Shown here: positions 1-8,810 of the stretch, one piece after another
Layout: each line of letters begins with the position of its first letter
How positions within the stretch are numbered: position 1 is the stretch's first letter
Origin: G965205255 sp965205255
GTDB lineage: Bacteria; Pseudomonadota; Gammaproteobacteria; Pseudomonadales; Endozoicomonadaceae
Direction: 5' to 3'
DNA: 64,000 nt
Assembly: GCA_965205255.1 (NCBI GenBank)
Contig: OZ242051.1
Location: 1,922,001 to 1,986,000, forward strand
Position numbers and translations under genes: made by a program
Notes under the pieces: model-generated
Databases searched by the model: none
What the model saw: the letters and a program-made list of their open reading frames with translations, nothing else
What the model was told of the DNA's origin: nothing

Positions 1-147
1 ATAAGGGGCTCAGGTGTTGATTCAGAGAGAATGCAAACAGTGTCTAAGCTCTAGATCATACCTGAGAGACAACTGATGATTAATATTAAATCTACTTCTG
101 ATTTATCAGTGAGTAATACAAAACCTGTTTTTCTAACTTCTGTTATA

Positions 148-262
148 AGCGTGCTTTTATGGTTTGCTGTTAAAGGTGAAGTAACGAGTAACAACCAGAA
201 CTTCAACGCATTACCGTAAGATTAGAAATTTTGCGTAATAAGAAGTTAAAAGTCTGTTTTGT
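148..262 (+). repeat. Dispersed structured intergenic repeat, copy 1
   Basis: This stretch resembles sequences at 2872-3000, at 4498-4655 (opposite strand) and, more weakly, at 8583-8690. Shared landmarks are a start near gcatgcttttatggcttgc, then gttaaaggtgaagt, then a ctttaacgcataacag-like end. This copy is diverged in its second half. The rest of 1-461 holds no gene I can support. Confidence 0.6.
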
Positions 263-461
263 ATTATTTCATTAACATTTCTATATACACACCCACCAAA
301 GCACAATAATAGAACCATCGACTTCAACTTCCCTGTTCAGAAACAGTAAGAATCTATGTTGGTATTTTAAAATAAAAGACTATTATTAAAAAACCTCCTG
401 ATAAATTGGCGGTAAACTTCTAGTTATCTTTCCCTCGGTATTACCATAAGCAAACTTTTTT

Positions 462-2756
462 ATGCGCATATTTTTGTTGTCCTCAGTTTTTTTTACCATA
501 GCAACTTGTTCATACCATGTGTTTGCAAATGATGGCATATCATCATTTAGTCCTTACTATGGCATAAAATTAAACGCATCGGAAAATCGTGCTTTTATAA
601 CAAGCTATCTTGATAATACAGTTAAGCGTTGTGATATAAATACGGCTACAGGTGTTATTTCTAATTGTTCCGATACCGGAGGTGGTGAATTCTTTGGTCC
701 AGCTAACATCGTATTGAATTCAGCAGGCAATACTGCTTTTATCATTAATGCTGGTAATGGAACAATCGCTCGCTGTGATGTGAATACTGAAAATGGTGCT
801 TTTTCTCACTGCTCCAGTTGTGGAGGAACAGTATTTTCTCAACCCTCTGGTATGATACTGAATACTGAAGGTAATCGGGTTTTTGTGACCAATTATAGTA
901 ATGGCTCGATCGGTCGCTGTGATTTAAATACTATCGCGGGTACTTTTTCCCATTGTTCCACTATTCTTGGAACAGGGTTATATAGCCCGTATAATTTGGT
1001 ACTAAACGCATCGGGAAGTCATGCTTTTATTACTGACTATATTGCTAACAGAGTTAGGCGGTGTGATGTAAATACATCTACCGGTGTTTTTTCTAATTGT
1101 TCCAATACCGGAGGCATATTTTGGGGGCCTACTGGTATAAAATTAAATGCGTCAGGCAATCGTGCCTTTGTGATTAACTCTGAGATTAATACAATCAGTC
1201 GTTGTGTTGTAAATACTGATACTGGTACTTTTTCTCACTGTTCCAATACCAGAGGAACAAAATTCTCCAGACCTATTGACATGATATTAAGCCGATTTGG
1301 CAATCGTGCGTTTGTGACTAACTATCGAAATCGGACAATCAGTCGCTGTAATGTAGATATGCCCACCGGTGTCTTTTCTGATTGTGTCAATGCATCCTAT
1401 GATATCAATGTTATTTCCGAGACAGCTGTGAATAATGAATCATTAAGTCGTTCGGGGTATAAAATAACTATTTACCATGAGGCTAAACAGCAAAGAGAGG
1501 TGGATATTGTTGACAAATCGATCAATATTCCTGATTTTAGAGTAGTTTTGCCTGCAAATGATAGAAATGTACAACTAAGAACAACCTGCCCTTTAATCCC
1601 TTCCTTTTTTAAGGCACACACCCGTTGCAAGATATTTTACACGATTCTTTCTACCAGTCATGCAGTTTTTAATGAGGATATTTTATTAAAATCTGATGGC
1701 GCAACAATTTCTCATTTGAGAATAACCAAAGATCCTGTTTTTTTCGGTAGTCAGAATGGTAATGGTACTTATTTAAATAAAATAACAGACTATGCTTTGG
1801 TTTCATCACCTAGGACAGCCGGCATCGTGGTATCCAGACGCACAGGCTCTGACATCAAATTTGCACGGTTTTCATTGTCACCTACTTTAACTGATGCTCA
1901 TATTTCCTTGTCAGGCAATTGTATAAAAAAAAATCCGCCTATTCTAACGACAGGTAGTTGTCGATTGAATTACACTATTGCTGCGGCTACTAAACCAGTG
2001 TCTGGTGAATTGTTTGTAACTACTAACAGAGGAGTCACCAAGTTACCTTTTTCCATCAAAAGTCTTGGTTTCTATCTTTCAGTCAGTCGCGATAGAAGTA
2101 AAGTAACCAATAAAACACCTTTAAATGTATTCACTTTTATTCCTGGTCACTCATATACTGTTCATGTTACTCATTTATCTTCTGAGTCATTTAAGGTAGA
2201 TACTTCAAAGCTAGGTAAATTAAAGAACAACTTGAATGTAAAGACTTCCACATGCAAATTAAATTCAGATAACATAACGGACTGTGATTTAAATTTTAAT
2301 ATTCCGGTAAAAACAAAGAGTAATATTGAAAGAATGCTAACCATAATTTCAAAAGGTATTGCTTATAATTACTCTGTCATCATACAAAAAATACCTGTTT
2401 CCTCTATTACCATAGCTAACCGAGGAGGGTATATATTATGGTTTAAATACCCAGTTTATAATAGTGTTGATAGTATTGGCTTCAGCCGTTCCCCCACTTT
2501 TTTGCTCGGACAAAGTCATACTGAGCAATTGTTAGAAGGGCAGCAAATTTTACTGCATGCCACAGGTGCAGCAGGTCGCTATATATGTCTAACAATTGAC
2601 CATCCAAACGGCCATATCAGATGTTCAAGAGGAATGAGCAATATGGTGTGTTACTGGGATGACCATCATGGGAAAAGTGTTTGGGTAAGAACCGTAAAAA
2701 CTCAACAAGGACGTATGGCCTGTCCGGGCTGGCTCAGTTGGTTCAACGTATTGTAG
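462..2756 (+). CDS. Secreted six-bladed beta-propeller-like protein (paralogue A)
   Basis: The 764-aa protein begins with a signal peptide (hydrophobic residues 4-16, likely cleavage after VFA near residue 22), so it is probably exported. Residues ~33-310 contain six repeats of about 46 aa, each with an LNASGNRAF-like strand, an ITNY-like strand, a RCDVNT turn and an FSxCSNTGG strand. This is the pattern of YVTN/NHL/lactonase-type propellers. Residues ~330-640 look like beta-sandwich domains. The last ~100 residues form a Cys- and Trp-rich module (CLTIDHPNGHIRC, CYWDD). The same architecture recurs at 31505-33808. No catalytic site is recognisable. A surface or host-interaction role is inferred only. 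No strong ribosome binding site precedes the ATG. Confidence 0.75.
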   Translation: MRIFLLSSVFFTIATCSYHVFANDGISSFSPYYGIKLNASENRAFITSYLDNTVKRCDINTATGVISNCSDTGGGEFFGPANIVLNSAGNTAFIINAGNGTIARCDVNTENGAFSHCSSCGGTVFSQPSGMILNTEGNRVFVTNYSNGSIGRCDLNTIAGTFSHCSTILGTGLYSPYNLVLNASGSHAFITDYIANRVRRCDVNTSTGVFSNCSNTGGIFWGPTGIKLNASGNRAFVINSEINTISRCVVNTDTGTFSHCSNTRGTKFSRPIDMILSRFGNRAFVTNYRNRTISRCNVDMPTGVFSDCVNASYDINVISETAVNNESLSRSGYKITIYHEAKQQREVDIVDKSINIPDFRVVLPANDRNVQLRTTCPLIPSFFKAHTRCKIFYTILSTSHAVFNEDILLKSDGATISHLRITKDPVFFGSQNGNGTYLNKITDYALVSSPRTAGIVVSRRTGSDIKFARFSLSPTLTDAHISLSGNCIKKNPPILTTGSCRLNYTIAAATKPVSGELFVTTNRGVTKLPFSIKSLGFYLSVSRDRSKVTNKTPLNVFTFIPGHSYTVHVTHLSSESFKVDTSKLGKLKNNLNVKTSTCKLNSDNITDCDLNFNIPVKTKSNIERMLTIISKGIAYNYSVIIQKIPVSSITIANRGGYILWFKYPVYNSVDSIGFSRSPTFLLGQSHTEQLLEGQQILLHATGAAGRYICLTIDHPNGHIRCSRGMSNMVCYWDDHHGKSVWVRTVKTQQGRMACPGWLSWFNVL

Positions 2757-2871
2757 ACTCGTTTAAAGAATTTAAATTGAAAAAAAACTATAATTTTATC
2801 TGTTCAAACATAGAGCTTGGGATAAAGGGTGCCTGTCAGCATAAACTGATAACACAACATGTTTCAAACTG

Positions 2872-3000
2872 CGGTTATGAGCATGCTTTTATGGCTTGCT
2901 GTTAAAGGTGAAGTGTAATAGCAAGCTACTGCGAAGAGCTTTAACGCATAACAGCAAGATTAGCAAGATGAGAAAGTAGAGCTATAAGATGTTAGAAGCA
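2872..3000 (+). repeat. Dispersed structured intergenic repeat, copy 2
   Basis: This is one of the better-preserved copies of the family. It runs from about ggttatgagcatgctttta to the gaagcaggtttt end. It overlaps the last codons of the symporter gene on the minus strand, so that protein's C-terminal residues are encoded by repeat sequence. Confidence 0.65.
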
Positions 3001-4248
3001 GGTTTTGGTATTAGAGACCATTTTGTTTTCTTTTTCTGTATTTATAGCATTATGTTTTTTGGCAACCATAGCTGTCACGCAACTGTCAGACCAAACATTT
3101 ATAGCGCTTTCAAGCATATCAATTAAAGCATAAAACGGCAAAATAACACCCATTAGCTGTATGGGAACATTCATACTGATGAGAATGGAGCTTGATAACA
3201 TAAAGCACCCCATGGGAACACCTGCATTTCCAATAGCTGCAATAGTTGCCAGTAAAATCGATCCTATAAGTTCCCAGCCAGTAAAGGTTACACCATTTGC
3301 CATGGAAACAAATAACGTAGTGATGAGTATAAAAGCAGCGCAGGCATTCATATTTACAGTAATGCAAAGTGGAAGGATAAGCCGAGTGATTCGTGGACTC
3401 AGGTGAAGGTTCTTCTCCATGTTTTCAATGGTGGAAGGCAAAGCAGCACTGGAAGACTTTGACAAAAAAGCAAGTAGTAGCGTTGATTTCATGGCGCAAA
3501 AAATTTTCCATGGCGACAATCCTTTAAGCATTACTAACCCTGGAAGCACAATGATAGCCTGAATAAGATTTGCCATGAGCACACACAACAGAAATAGCCC
3601 AATTCCATTAACTTGCTCCTTACCAGGAAAAGAATGTATAAATTGAGCAAAAAACCCTACCATAGCTATAGGCAGACATTTAAGTAATAATCTGGTCATA
3701 CTCATCACAATCGCAAATAGTAACTTAAGTGCTTTTGTCGATTGAGCTTTTTGTTCTTCAGGTAAAAAAAGAATGGCTAAAGCAACAATGAATGCAAGAA
3801 AAAGCAAGCTGACAGGGTTAGTATGAATAAATGGCTGAAAAAAATTATCAGGCACTGTATTTTTTAAATGTGTTATATAATCTACTTTCTGAATAGAAGC
3901 TTCAGAACTTTTAGCTACCATTATGTGACTGGCAGGGTCTAATATCAGGTATATTATTAATGCAATAACTGCAGCAATAATTGTTGTAATAAGAGTTAGC
4001 TTTATAAGGGAGCCTCCCAACCGTTTTGTAGCTTCAAAACTTCCCATACCGGTAATCGTTGATAAAACAGCCATAAAAATTAAAGGCATACTGACAAGCT
4101 TCAGTAGACGCATAAAAGTGTCGACGATAATATTGGCTGACTGAATAAGTGCAGGATGATCGAAAAAACCCAGAGTTATCCCAGTAACAACACCAATAAG
4201 AATCAGTGAATTTTGTTGTATTAAACGGGGCATTGGTTTTTCTCTCAT
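2992..4248 (-). CDS. Dicarboxylate/amino acid:cation symporter (DAACS family)
   Basis: The 418-aa multi-spanning membrane protein belongs to the SDF/DAACS family (GltP/DctA/SstT group). These proteins import glutamate, aspartate or C4-dicarboxylates with protons or sodium ions. Family features seen are the N-terminal helices with LVSMPLIFMAVLSTI, the serine-rich re-entrant loop (LSKSSSAALPST, residues ~260-275), the NMNA-type motif (ITVNMNACAAF) and the AAIGNAGVPMG loop near residue 340. The length is normal for the family. Substrate cannot be read from sequence. An alternative start is the Met six codons in. The gene stands alone, between two inverted copies of the dispersed repeat. Confidence 0.85.
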   Translation of the reverse strand: MREKPMPRLIQQNSLILIGVVTGITLGFFDHPALIQSANIIVDTFMRLLKLVSMPLIFMAVLSTITGMGSFEATKRLGGSLIKLTLITTIIAAVIALIIYLILDPASHIMVAKSSEASIQKVDYITHLKNTVPDNFFQPFIHTNPVSLLFLAFIVALAILFLPEEQKAQSTKALKLLFAIVMSMTRLLLKCLPIAMVGFFAQFIHSFPGKEQVNGIGLFLLCVLMANLIQAIIVLPGLVMLKGLSPWKIFCAMKSTLLLAFLSKSSSAALPSTIENMEKNLHLSPRITRLILPLCITVNMNACAAFILITTLFVSMANGVTFTGWELIGSILLATIAAIGNAGVPMGCFMLSSSILISMNVPIQLMGVILPFYALIDMLESAINVWSDSCVTAMVAKKHNAINTEKENKMVSNTKTCF

Positions 4249-4497
4249 TTTTTCTTTTAATTAATAATCAAATAGTTATATTTGTATGCCGGTTTAACGG
4301 AGAACATCTATAGTAATCACAGTGCTGAGAGTAAGGCCCCCAAAGGTTTGTCTGTTATTAGAGTTTTACAAGCTAAAAAAACCATTAGTAAAAACACTCA
4401 TATCAGGTAATACAGCCCACAGTCTAGCGTGTCATCTGGCAGAAGCAAGGTATGAGTCAGAAGAATTATATTGAATATTTATAAGCTCAAATAATAT

Positions 4498-4655
4498 AAA
4501 AACCTGCTTCTTGCTTTTTCTTGCGCAAGGTTTCCAACCTTACTGTTATGCGTTAAAGCCTTTCACAATAGCTAGGCTATTACTCGTCACTTCTCCTTTA
4601 ACGGCAAGCCATAAAGGCATGCTCATAACAGTAGTTAAAACAGATTTTTGTATAA
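4498..4655 (-). repeat. Dispersed structured intergenic repeat, copy 3
   Basis: This is the fullest copy. Read on the minus strand it starts with ctgttatgagcatgc and contains gttaaaggagaagtgacgag, the small hairpin aatagc-cta-gctatt, then ctttaacgcataacag. GTTAAAG/CTTTAAC and CTGTTATG/CATAACAG can pair, so the transcript could fold into a nested stem. The rest of 4249-4742 is AT-rich with no gene seen. Confidence 0.7.
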
Positions 4656-4742
4656 CTACCTTATACTCTCGAAATTAAATATAGGAAAAAACGGAGTCAC
4701 TTCAACTATGCAAGGGCTTATGCTCAGGCTAATTGTTGTCAG

Positions 4743-5357
4743 CTATGACTTATCACTGTAGCTTTTAGCAAGCTTCATGTATTTTTCATGAAAGTACTTA
4801 AGTTTTTGGTTTAACTCATCAAACGATGTGCTGTTTAAAACAATATCTTTTGTTTTAGAAATTCTGTCTTCTCTGGATATTTGTGTATTAATGATTGCTT
4901 TAGCTGCCTCTTCATCACAATTATCTCTGCGCATAACTCGTTCTATTTGCATCTCTACAGGCGTATCTATGACAAGAATTTGATTCACTAAGCGATACTG
5001 ATCAGTTTCGAGCAATAAGGGTGATACAAATACACAATAAGGTGTCGTTGATTGATTAATTTTGACTGTTATTTTTTGTCTAATTAATGGATGCAAGAGG
5101 TTTTCAAGCCACTTTTTTTGGGTAGGCTGTGTAAAAATAACAGAACGCAACCGTTCTCTGTTAAGAGAACGATCATCTAGCAATATAGAGTCACCAAAGT
5201 GTTGATGTATCTTTTTAAGAGCTGGAGAGCCTTGAACACTAACTTCTCTGGCGATAATGTCAGCATCAATAACATCAATATTATTATTGATAAAAAAGTG
5301 GGAGGCTGTGGTTTTACCGCTTGCAATGCCACCTGTCAGACCAACTATATAACTCAT
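4743..5357 (-). CDS. coaE: Dephospho-CoA kinase
   Basis: The 204-aa cytoplasmic enzyme catalyses the last step of coenzyme A synthesis, phosphorylating the 3'-hydroxyl of dephospho-CoA with ATP. The P-loop is GGIASGKT at residues 9-16. It is followed by the family's DADIIAREV segment (~32-40) and the LLETDQYRLVNQILVIDTP region. Length is typical. It lies 39 bp downstream of pilD, matching the pilB-pilC-pilD-coaE order common in gammaproteobacteria, so it is probably in the same transcript. Confidence 0.95.
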   Translation of the reverse strand: MSYIVGLTGGIASGKTTASHFFINNNIDVIDADIIAREVSVQGSPALKKIHQHFGDSILLDDRSLNRERLRSVIFTQPTQKKWLENLLHPLIRQKITVKINQSTTPYCVFVSPLLLETDQYRLVNQILVIDTPVEMQIERVMRRDNCDEEAAKAIINTQISREDRISKTKDIVLNSTSFDELNQKLKYFHEKYMKLAKSYSDKS

Positions 5358-5396
5358 TGATTTCTAAAGTCTCTATCGATATTTGGTAAATCATAA

Positions 5397-6245
5397 CTAA
5401 ATAATATGATGTATATTTGTTAGGTGGAACCACCACAGTTCCAAGTCATGTCTCCAAATAAATGCAATAATACCAGATAATGCCAGCCATGGACCAAAAG
5501 CCATGGGGATTTCACGTTTTTTTCTAAAACAAAGAATTAACAAAATACCAACGATGCTTCCTAACAGAGAAGATAGTAAAACTATAGTTGGTAATGCCTG
5601 CCATCCACACCATGCACCTAATGCTGCTAATAGCTTAAAATCACCATAGCCCATTCCTTCTTTTTTTGTTATTAGCTTAAAAATCCAGTAAATACTCCAT
5701 AATAATAAATAACCTGTGATTGCACCCAAAATCGCATCGGTTGGTGTGGAAAAGATTGAATAGGCATTAACCAATAAACCTGTCCATAGCAAAGGTAAGG
5801 TAATTATATCTGGTAGAAGTTGATGGTTAATATCGATAATCGTTAAAGCAATTAGCGCCCAGAAAAAAAGTAAAACAAAAGCTAATTCGACGGAAAGACC
5901 AAAGTACCAAGCTGCAAACCAAGATAAAATGGCTGAAAGGGCTTCCACTAAAGGGTATTGAAAACTGATGCGCTTATCGCATTTGCTACATTTTCCTTTT
6001 AAAATCAAAAAACTGATTAGTGGAATATTCTCATAAAATCTGATGTGACTTTTGCAATGTAAGCAATGAGAACCTGGTTGCCATAAGCTTATCGTTTCAG
6101 AGCCTCGGTGGTTAAAAATCATTTTAGGCACACGGTAAATTACTACGTTGAGAAAACTTCCGACTATTAACCCTAAAATGATACAAGTTATTTGTAATGT
6201 TACCGGGTCAATTATTTTTAATAAATGTTCAGTTATCTGCGCCAC
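5397..6245 (-). CDS. pilD: Prepilin peptidase / N-methyltransferase
   Basis: The 282-aa inner-membrane aspartic protease cleaves and N-methylates type IV prepilins and type II secretion pseudopilins. The N-terminal segment GLIVGSFLNVVIYRVP is the family signature. The cytoplasmic zinc-binding cysteines C61, C64, C86 and C89 are all present. The catalytic aspartates are D138 (TIIDIN) and D202 (GYGDFK). Length is normal. It is separated from pilC by about 240 bp, more than usual, but keeps the coaE linkage downstream. Confidence 0.95.
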   Translation of the reverse strand: MAQITEHLLKIIDPVTLQITCIILGLIVGSFLNVVIYRVPKMIFNHRGSETISLWQPGSHCLHCKSHIRFYENIPLISFLILKGKCSKCDKRISFQYPLVEALSAILSWFAAWYFGLSVELAFVLLFFWALIALTIIDINHQLLPDIITLPLLWTGLLVNAYSIFSTPTDAILGAITGYLLLWSIYWIFKLITKKEGMGYGDFKLLAALGAWCGWQALPTIVLLSSLLGSIVGILLILCFRKKREIPMAFGPWLALSGIIAFIWRHDLELWWFHLTNIHHII

Positions 6246-6390
6246 GGATATACCTGTTGAATATAGTTATTGTTGATTATATTGACTATCTTTGATCAGT
6301 ATATCGCTTTAAATAACATAATAAAAAAGGTTAGTGAGTACAATGATCTTCGGTAAAAAAGTCACATTTATACACAATCTTAATCAAAGC

Positions 6391-6417
6391 ATGGAAAGCG
6401 ACAATTATTCTTTCCAT
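6391..6417 (-). terminator. Inverted repeat between pilC and pilD, possible terminator or attenuator
   Basis: Perfect 8-bp arms (atggaaag / ctttccat) with an 11-nt loop lie about 70 bp downstream of the pilC stop. No clear U-tract follows on the minus strand, so termination is tentative. The rest of the gap is AT-rich and could hold a pilD promoter. Confidence 0.35.
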
Positions 6418-6486
6418 ACTTTCCACATTTTCATTTGTTTTATGTATAGGGTGCAGATGACTGTATTGTAATAACTCTGTGCTGAT

Positions 6487-7704
6487 TCAAACAACAGAGC
6501 CCAACTCAAAGATTGGCAAATACATAGCAATAATCAAACCACCAACCAAGATGCCTAGAACAATCATAATCATGGGCTCTAGCATACTGGTTAAACCATC
6601 TACCATGTTATCCACTTCTTCTTCATAATAACTGGCAACCTTGTCCAGCATTTCATCCAAAGAACCAGACTCTTCACCCACTGCAACCATTTGTACTGCC
6701 ATATTGGGAAACTTACCCGTATTTTTCATGGCGCTCTGAAGAGCCTGTCCACTGGAAACTTCTTTGCGAATATCTTCCGTTGCATCACGGTATACAGCGT
6801 TTCCTGTTGCACTTGAAATAGAAGTGAGTGCTTCCGTAAGTGGAACACCTGCTGCAAAAGTGGTAGATAGTGTTCTTGTCAGGCGGGCAATAGTTGACTT
6901 ATCAATAATTGACCCAACTACGGGCAGTTTGAGAAGCATTTTATCACGATTATCTCTGGCCTTTTGCGAACGTTTTAACAGCGCCCGAATTCCAAAGCCG
7001 GCAAGAAGAAAGCTCAGTATAATAAGATACCAAGTGTCTTGAATATACTCAGAAAATCCAATAACCAGCTGTGTAAACATGGGTAACTCTGCTCCAAAGC
7101 CTTGAAAAATCTCTTCAAACTGAGGAACAACTTTTACCAATAATATGCCTGTCACAATAATTGATACGAGCACAACAATAATTGGATAATTCATTGCTTT
7201 TTTTACACGGGCTTTAAGCGCCTCGGTTTTTTCTTTGTAAGTCGCTATTCTGTCAAGCAGAGTATCCAGTGCGCCTGCCTGTTCACCAGTAGCTATTAGG
7301 TTACAATATAGTTCATCAAAATATTTTGGATGTTTATGCAAGGACTCTGAAAGGCTCAGACCTTCCTGAACATCCTTTTTTATGCACTGAATTAACTCTT
7401 TCATGGATGGCTTATCTACACCTTCAGAAACAATATCAAAACCTTGCAGCATGGGAACGCCTGATTTGACCATAGTTGAAAGCTGTCGGGTTAAAAGTGC
7501 AATATCCAACGGTTTAATGGGTTTGCCTTTAAGCAGGTTTATAGATAGCCTTTTTCGGCGGATTTTAATAGGGGTAATCCCTCGTTTGCGAAGTGCTGAT
7601 TTTGCAAGAGCAATAGAAATAGCGTTTATTTCACCAGTTTGCCTACTCTTGTTTTTATCGTGTCCTTCCCAGACAAATATCGACTTTTTTATTTTTTTTG
7701 TCAT
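6487..7704 (-). CDS. pilC: Type IV pilus inner-membrane platform protein PilC
   Basis: The 405-aa polytopic protein of the GspF/PilC family couples the assembly ATPase to pilus polymerisation. Two GspF domains are visible (residues ~70-195 and ~275-400). Each carries the conserved pattern: LLTRQLSTMVKSGVPMLQG and LTRTLSTTFAAGVPLTEAL, then the ATGEQAGALD and VAVGEESGSLDEML motifs. Three hydrophobic segments fit the known topology. The next gene upstream would normally be pilB, but 7705-8810 holds only mobile-element debris. Confidence 0.95.
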   Translation of the reverse strand: MTKKIKKSIFVWEGHDKNKSRQTGEINAISIALAKSALRKRGITPIKIRRKRLSINLLKGKPIKPLDIALLTRQLSTMVKSGVPMLQGFDIVSEGVDKPSMKELIQCIKKDVQEGLSLSESLHKHPKYFDELYCNLIATGEQAGALDTLLDRIATYKEKTEALKARVKKAMNYPIIVVLVSIIVTGILLVKVVPQFEEIFQGFGAELPMFTQLVIGFSEYIQDTWYLIILSFLLAGFGIRALLKRSQKARDNRDKMLLKLPVVGSIIDKSTIARLTRTLSTTFAAGVPLTEALTSISSATGNAVYRDATEDIRKEVSSGQALQSAMKNTGKFPNMAVQMVAVGEESGSLDEMLDKVASYYEEEVDNMVDGLTSMLEPMIMIVLGILVGGLIIAMYLPIFELGSVV

Positions 7705-7923
7705 AGCGCACCGTCATACGTAGTCTCTTATTTTCAGTGTAATGGAAGACTGTAAGGTTGTGAGTTATTTTAAATGAATTTGACAGGTTGTTTATTTCAT
7801 TTAACGTAAATAAAAATAAGGTTGTGGTGGATTAAGCCAGTAAGAACAACAGGCTTATTTTAAAAGATGCGTCAACCGTCGTTACCTTTCACAGCTGAAC
7901 TATCAAAAATGAAGAGGTCCTGA

Positions 7924-7995
7924 TATGTCTAAACAATACAGACAGTACGAACCATTGACTTATCAGGAAGAAAAGGGGTGCAGTCAATTTATCTG
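7924..7995 (+). mobile_element. Possible truncated start of an insertion-sequence ORF
   Basis: A short open stretch begins ATGTCTAAACAATACAGAC behind an aggtcc-type ribosome site and ends within ~15 codons. It looks like the first residues of a transposase (MSKQYRQYEPLTYQEE, IS30-like in flavour). The sequence that follows matches part of the degenerate region at 13570-13590. Only a fragment is present, so family assignment is weak. Confidence 0.25.
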
Positions 7996-8084
7996 AAGAT
8001 GTGTTGTTATAGTTAGTTTACCCAATAATAAAAGGACTTGCTCTGATCACTCAATCACCAAAAGATTACCATCTCCTTGTTTGT

Positions 8085-8300
8085 ATCATCGATTATTGTA
8101 TTTTCTGATATCACGTCTTTAATCTGAACTATCGGGATATCGAAGAGATGATGGCAAAGTGGAGTGTTAGAGTGAGTTATGAGACCATCCAAAAATGATG
8201 CCTGAAGCTTAGTCTTCACTATGCTATTTTTTTAAAAAACTGGGAGCACAAGCGTGGAGACGAGTGGCATATGGATGAGTCGTTCTATCCAATTAGTAGT
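8085..8300 (+). pseudogene. IS6-family transposase remnant
   Basis: From 8124 the + strand reads LNYRDIEEMMAKW, then VSYETIQK, a stop codon, then CLKLSLHYA. These are the helix-turn-helix residues of IS6-family transposases. After a frame change, KRGDEWHMDE (from 8249) is the segment around the first catalytic Asp. The stop and frameshift make it inactive. The N- and C-terminal parts are missing. Confidence 0.7.
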
Positions 8301-8582
8301 GTAAAGCATTCGTCTCATTTGAGGAGGATAATTCAAATAAGCAACGTAATGATTCCATTTATTTTAGATAGTTGACGCACAAAGCCGCGTGTTTAACCTT
8401 TCATTGCTCAACAAATTCCTGGAAGCACAATATGGCGTAGTCAGGCGTATCGGCTGTATCATCTAAATTAAATAACTTATGAAAACTTTCGAGCATAGAT
8501 TTTTTTTCACTGACTCGAACCCGAAGTAGTAAATTACGAAATTTATGGATCAGGCATAATTGATGGCATGCTTGGGGATAGC

Positions 8583-8690
8583 TCTCTGCTTCAGTCTTTG
8601 CTAAAGGCGAAGTAACGAGTAGCTTTAATGCATAAAAGCCCGATCAGAACAATAGTACGATATTAAGTTAGAAGCGTGTTTTGATATTGC
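8583..8690 (+). repeat. Dispersed structured intergenic repeat, copy 4 (degenerate)
   Basis: This copy contains gctaaaggcgaagtaacgag, ctttaatgcataa and ttagaagcgtgttttgata, in the same order as the other copies but more diverged. The rest of 7705-8810 shows no intact gene. Confidence 0.45.
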
Positions 8691-8810
8691 TTTTAAAGCA
8701 TGAAACATTATAAATCAATGTAAATAATTAAATTACTGTAGCAGTTCTGTGTTTTTTCTGATAAAAGTGGTCATTACAGTAAGGAGTGCATTCTATTTTG
8801 AGGGAAGTAC

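Noticed and set aside
2681..2905. 74-aa ORF after propeller A
   Set aside because: It overlaps the end of the propeller gene and runs into the dispersed repeat; no start signal.
7705..8810. Degenerate pilB
   Set aside because: No Walker or GspE-type motif is visible on either strand; the only coding traces are transposase-like.
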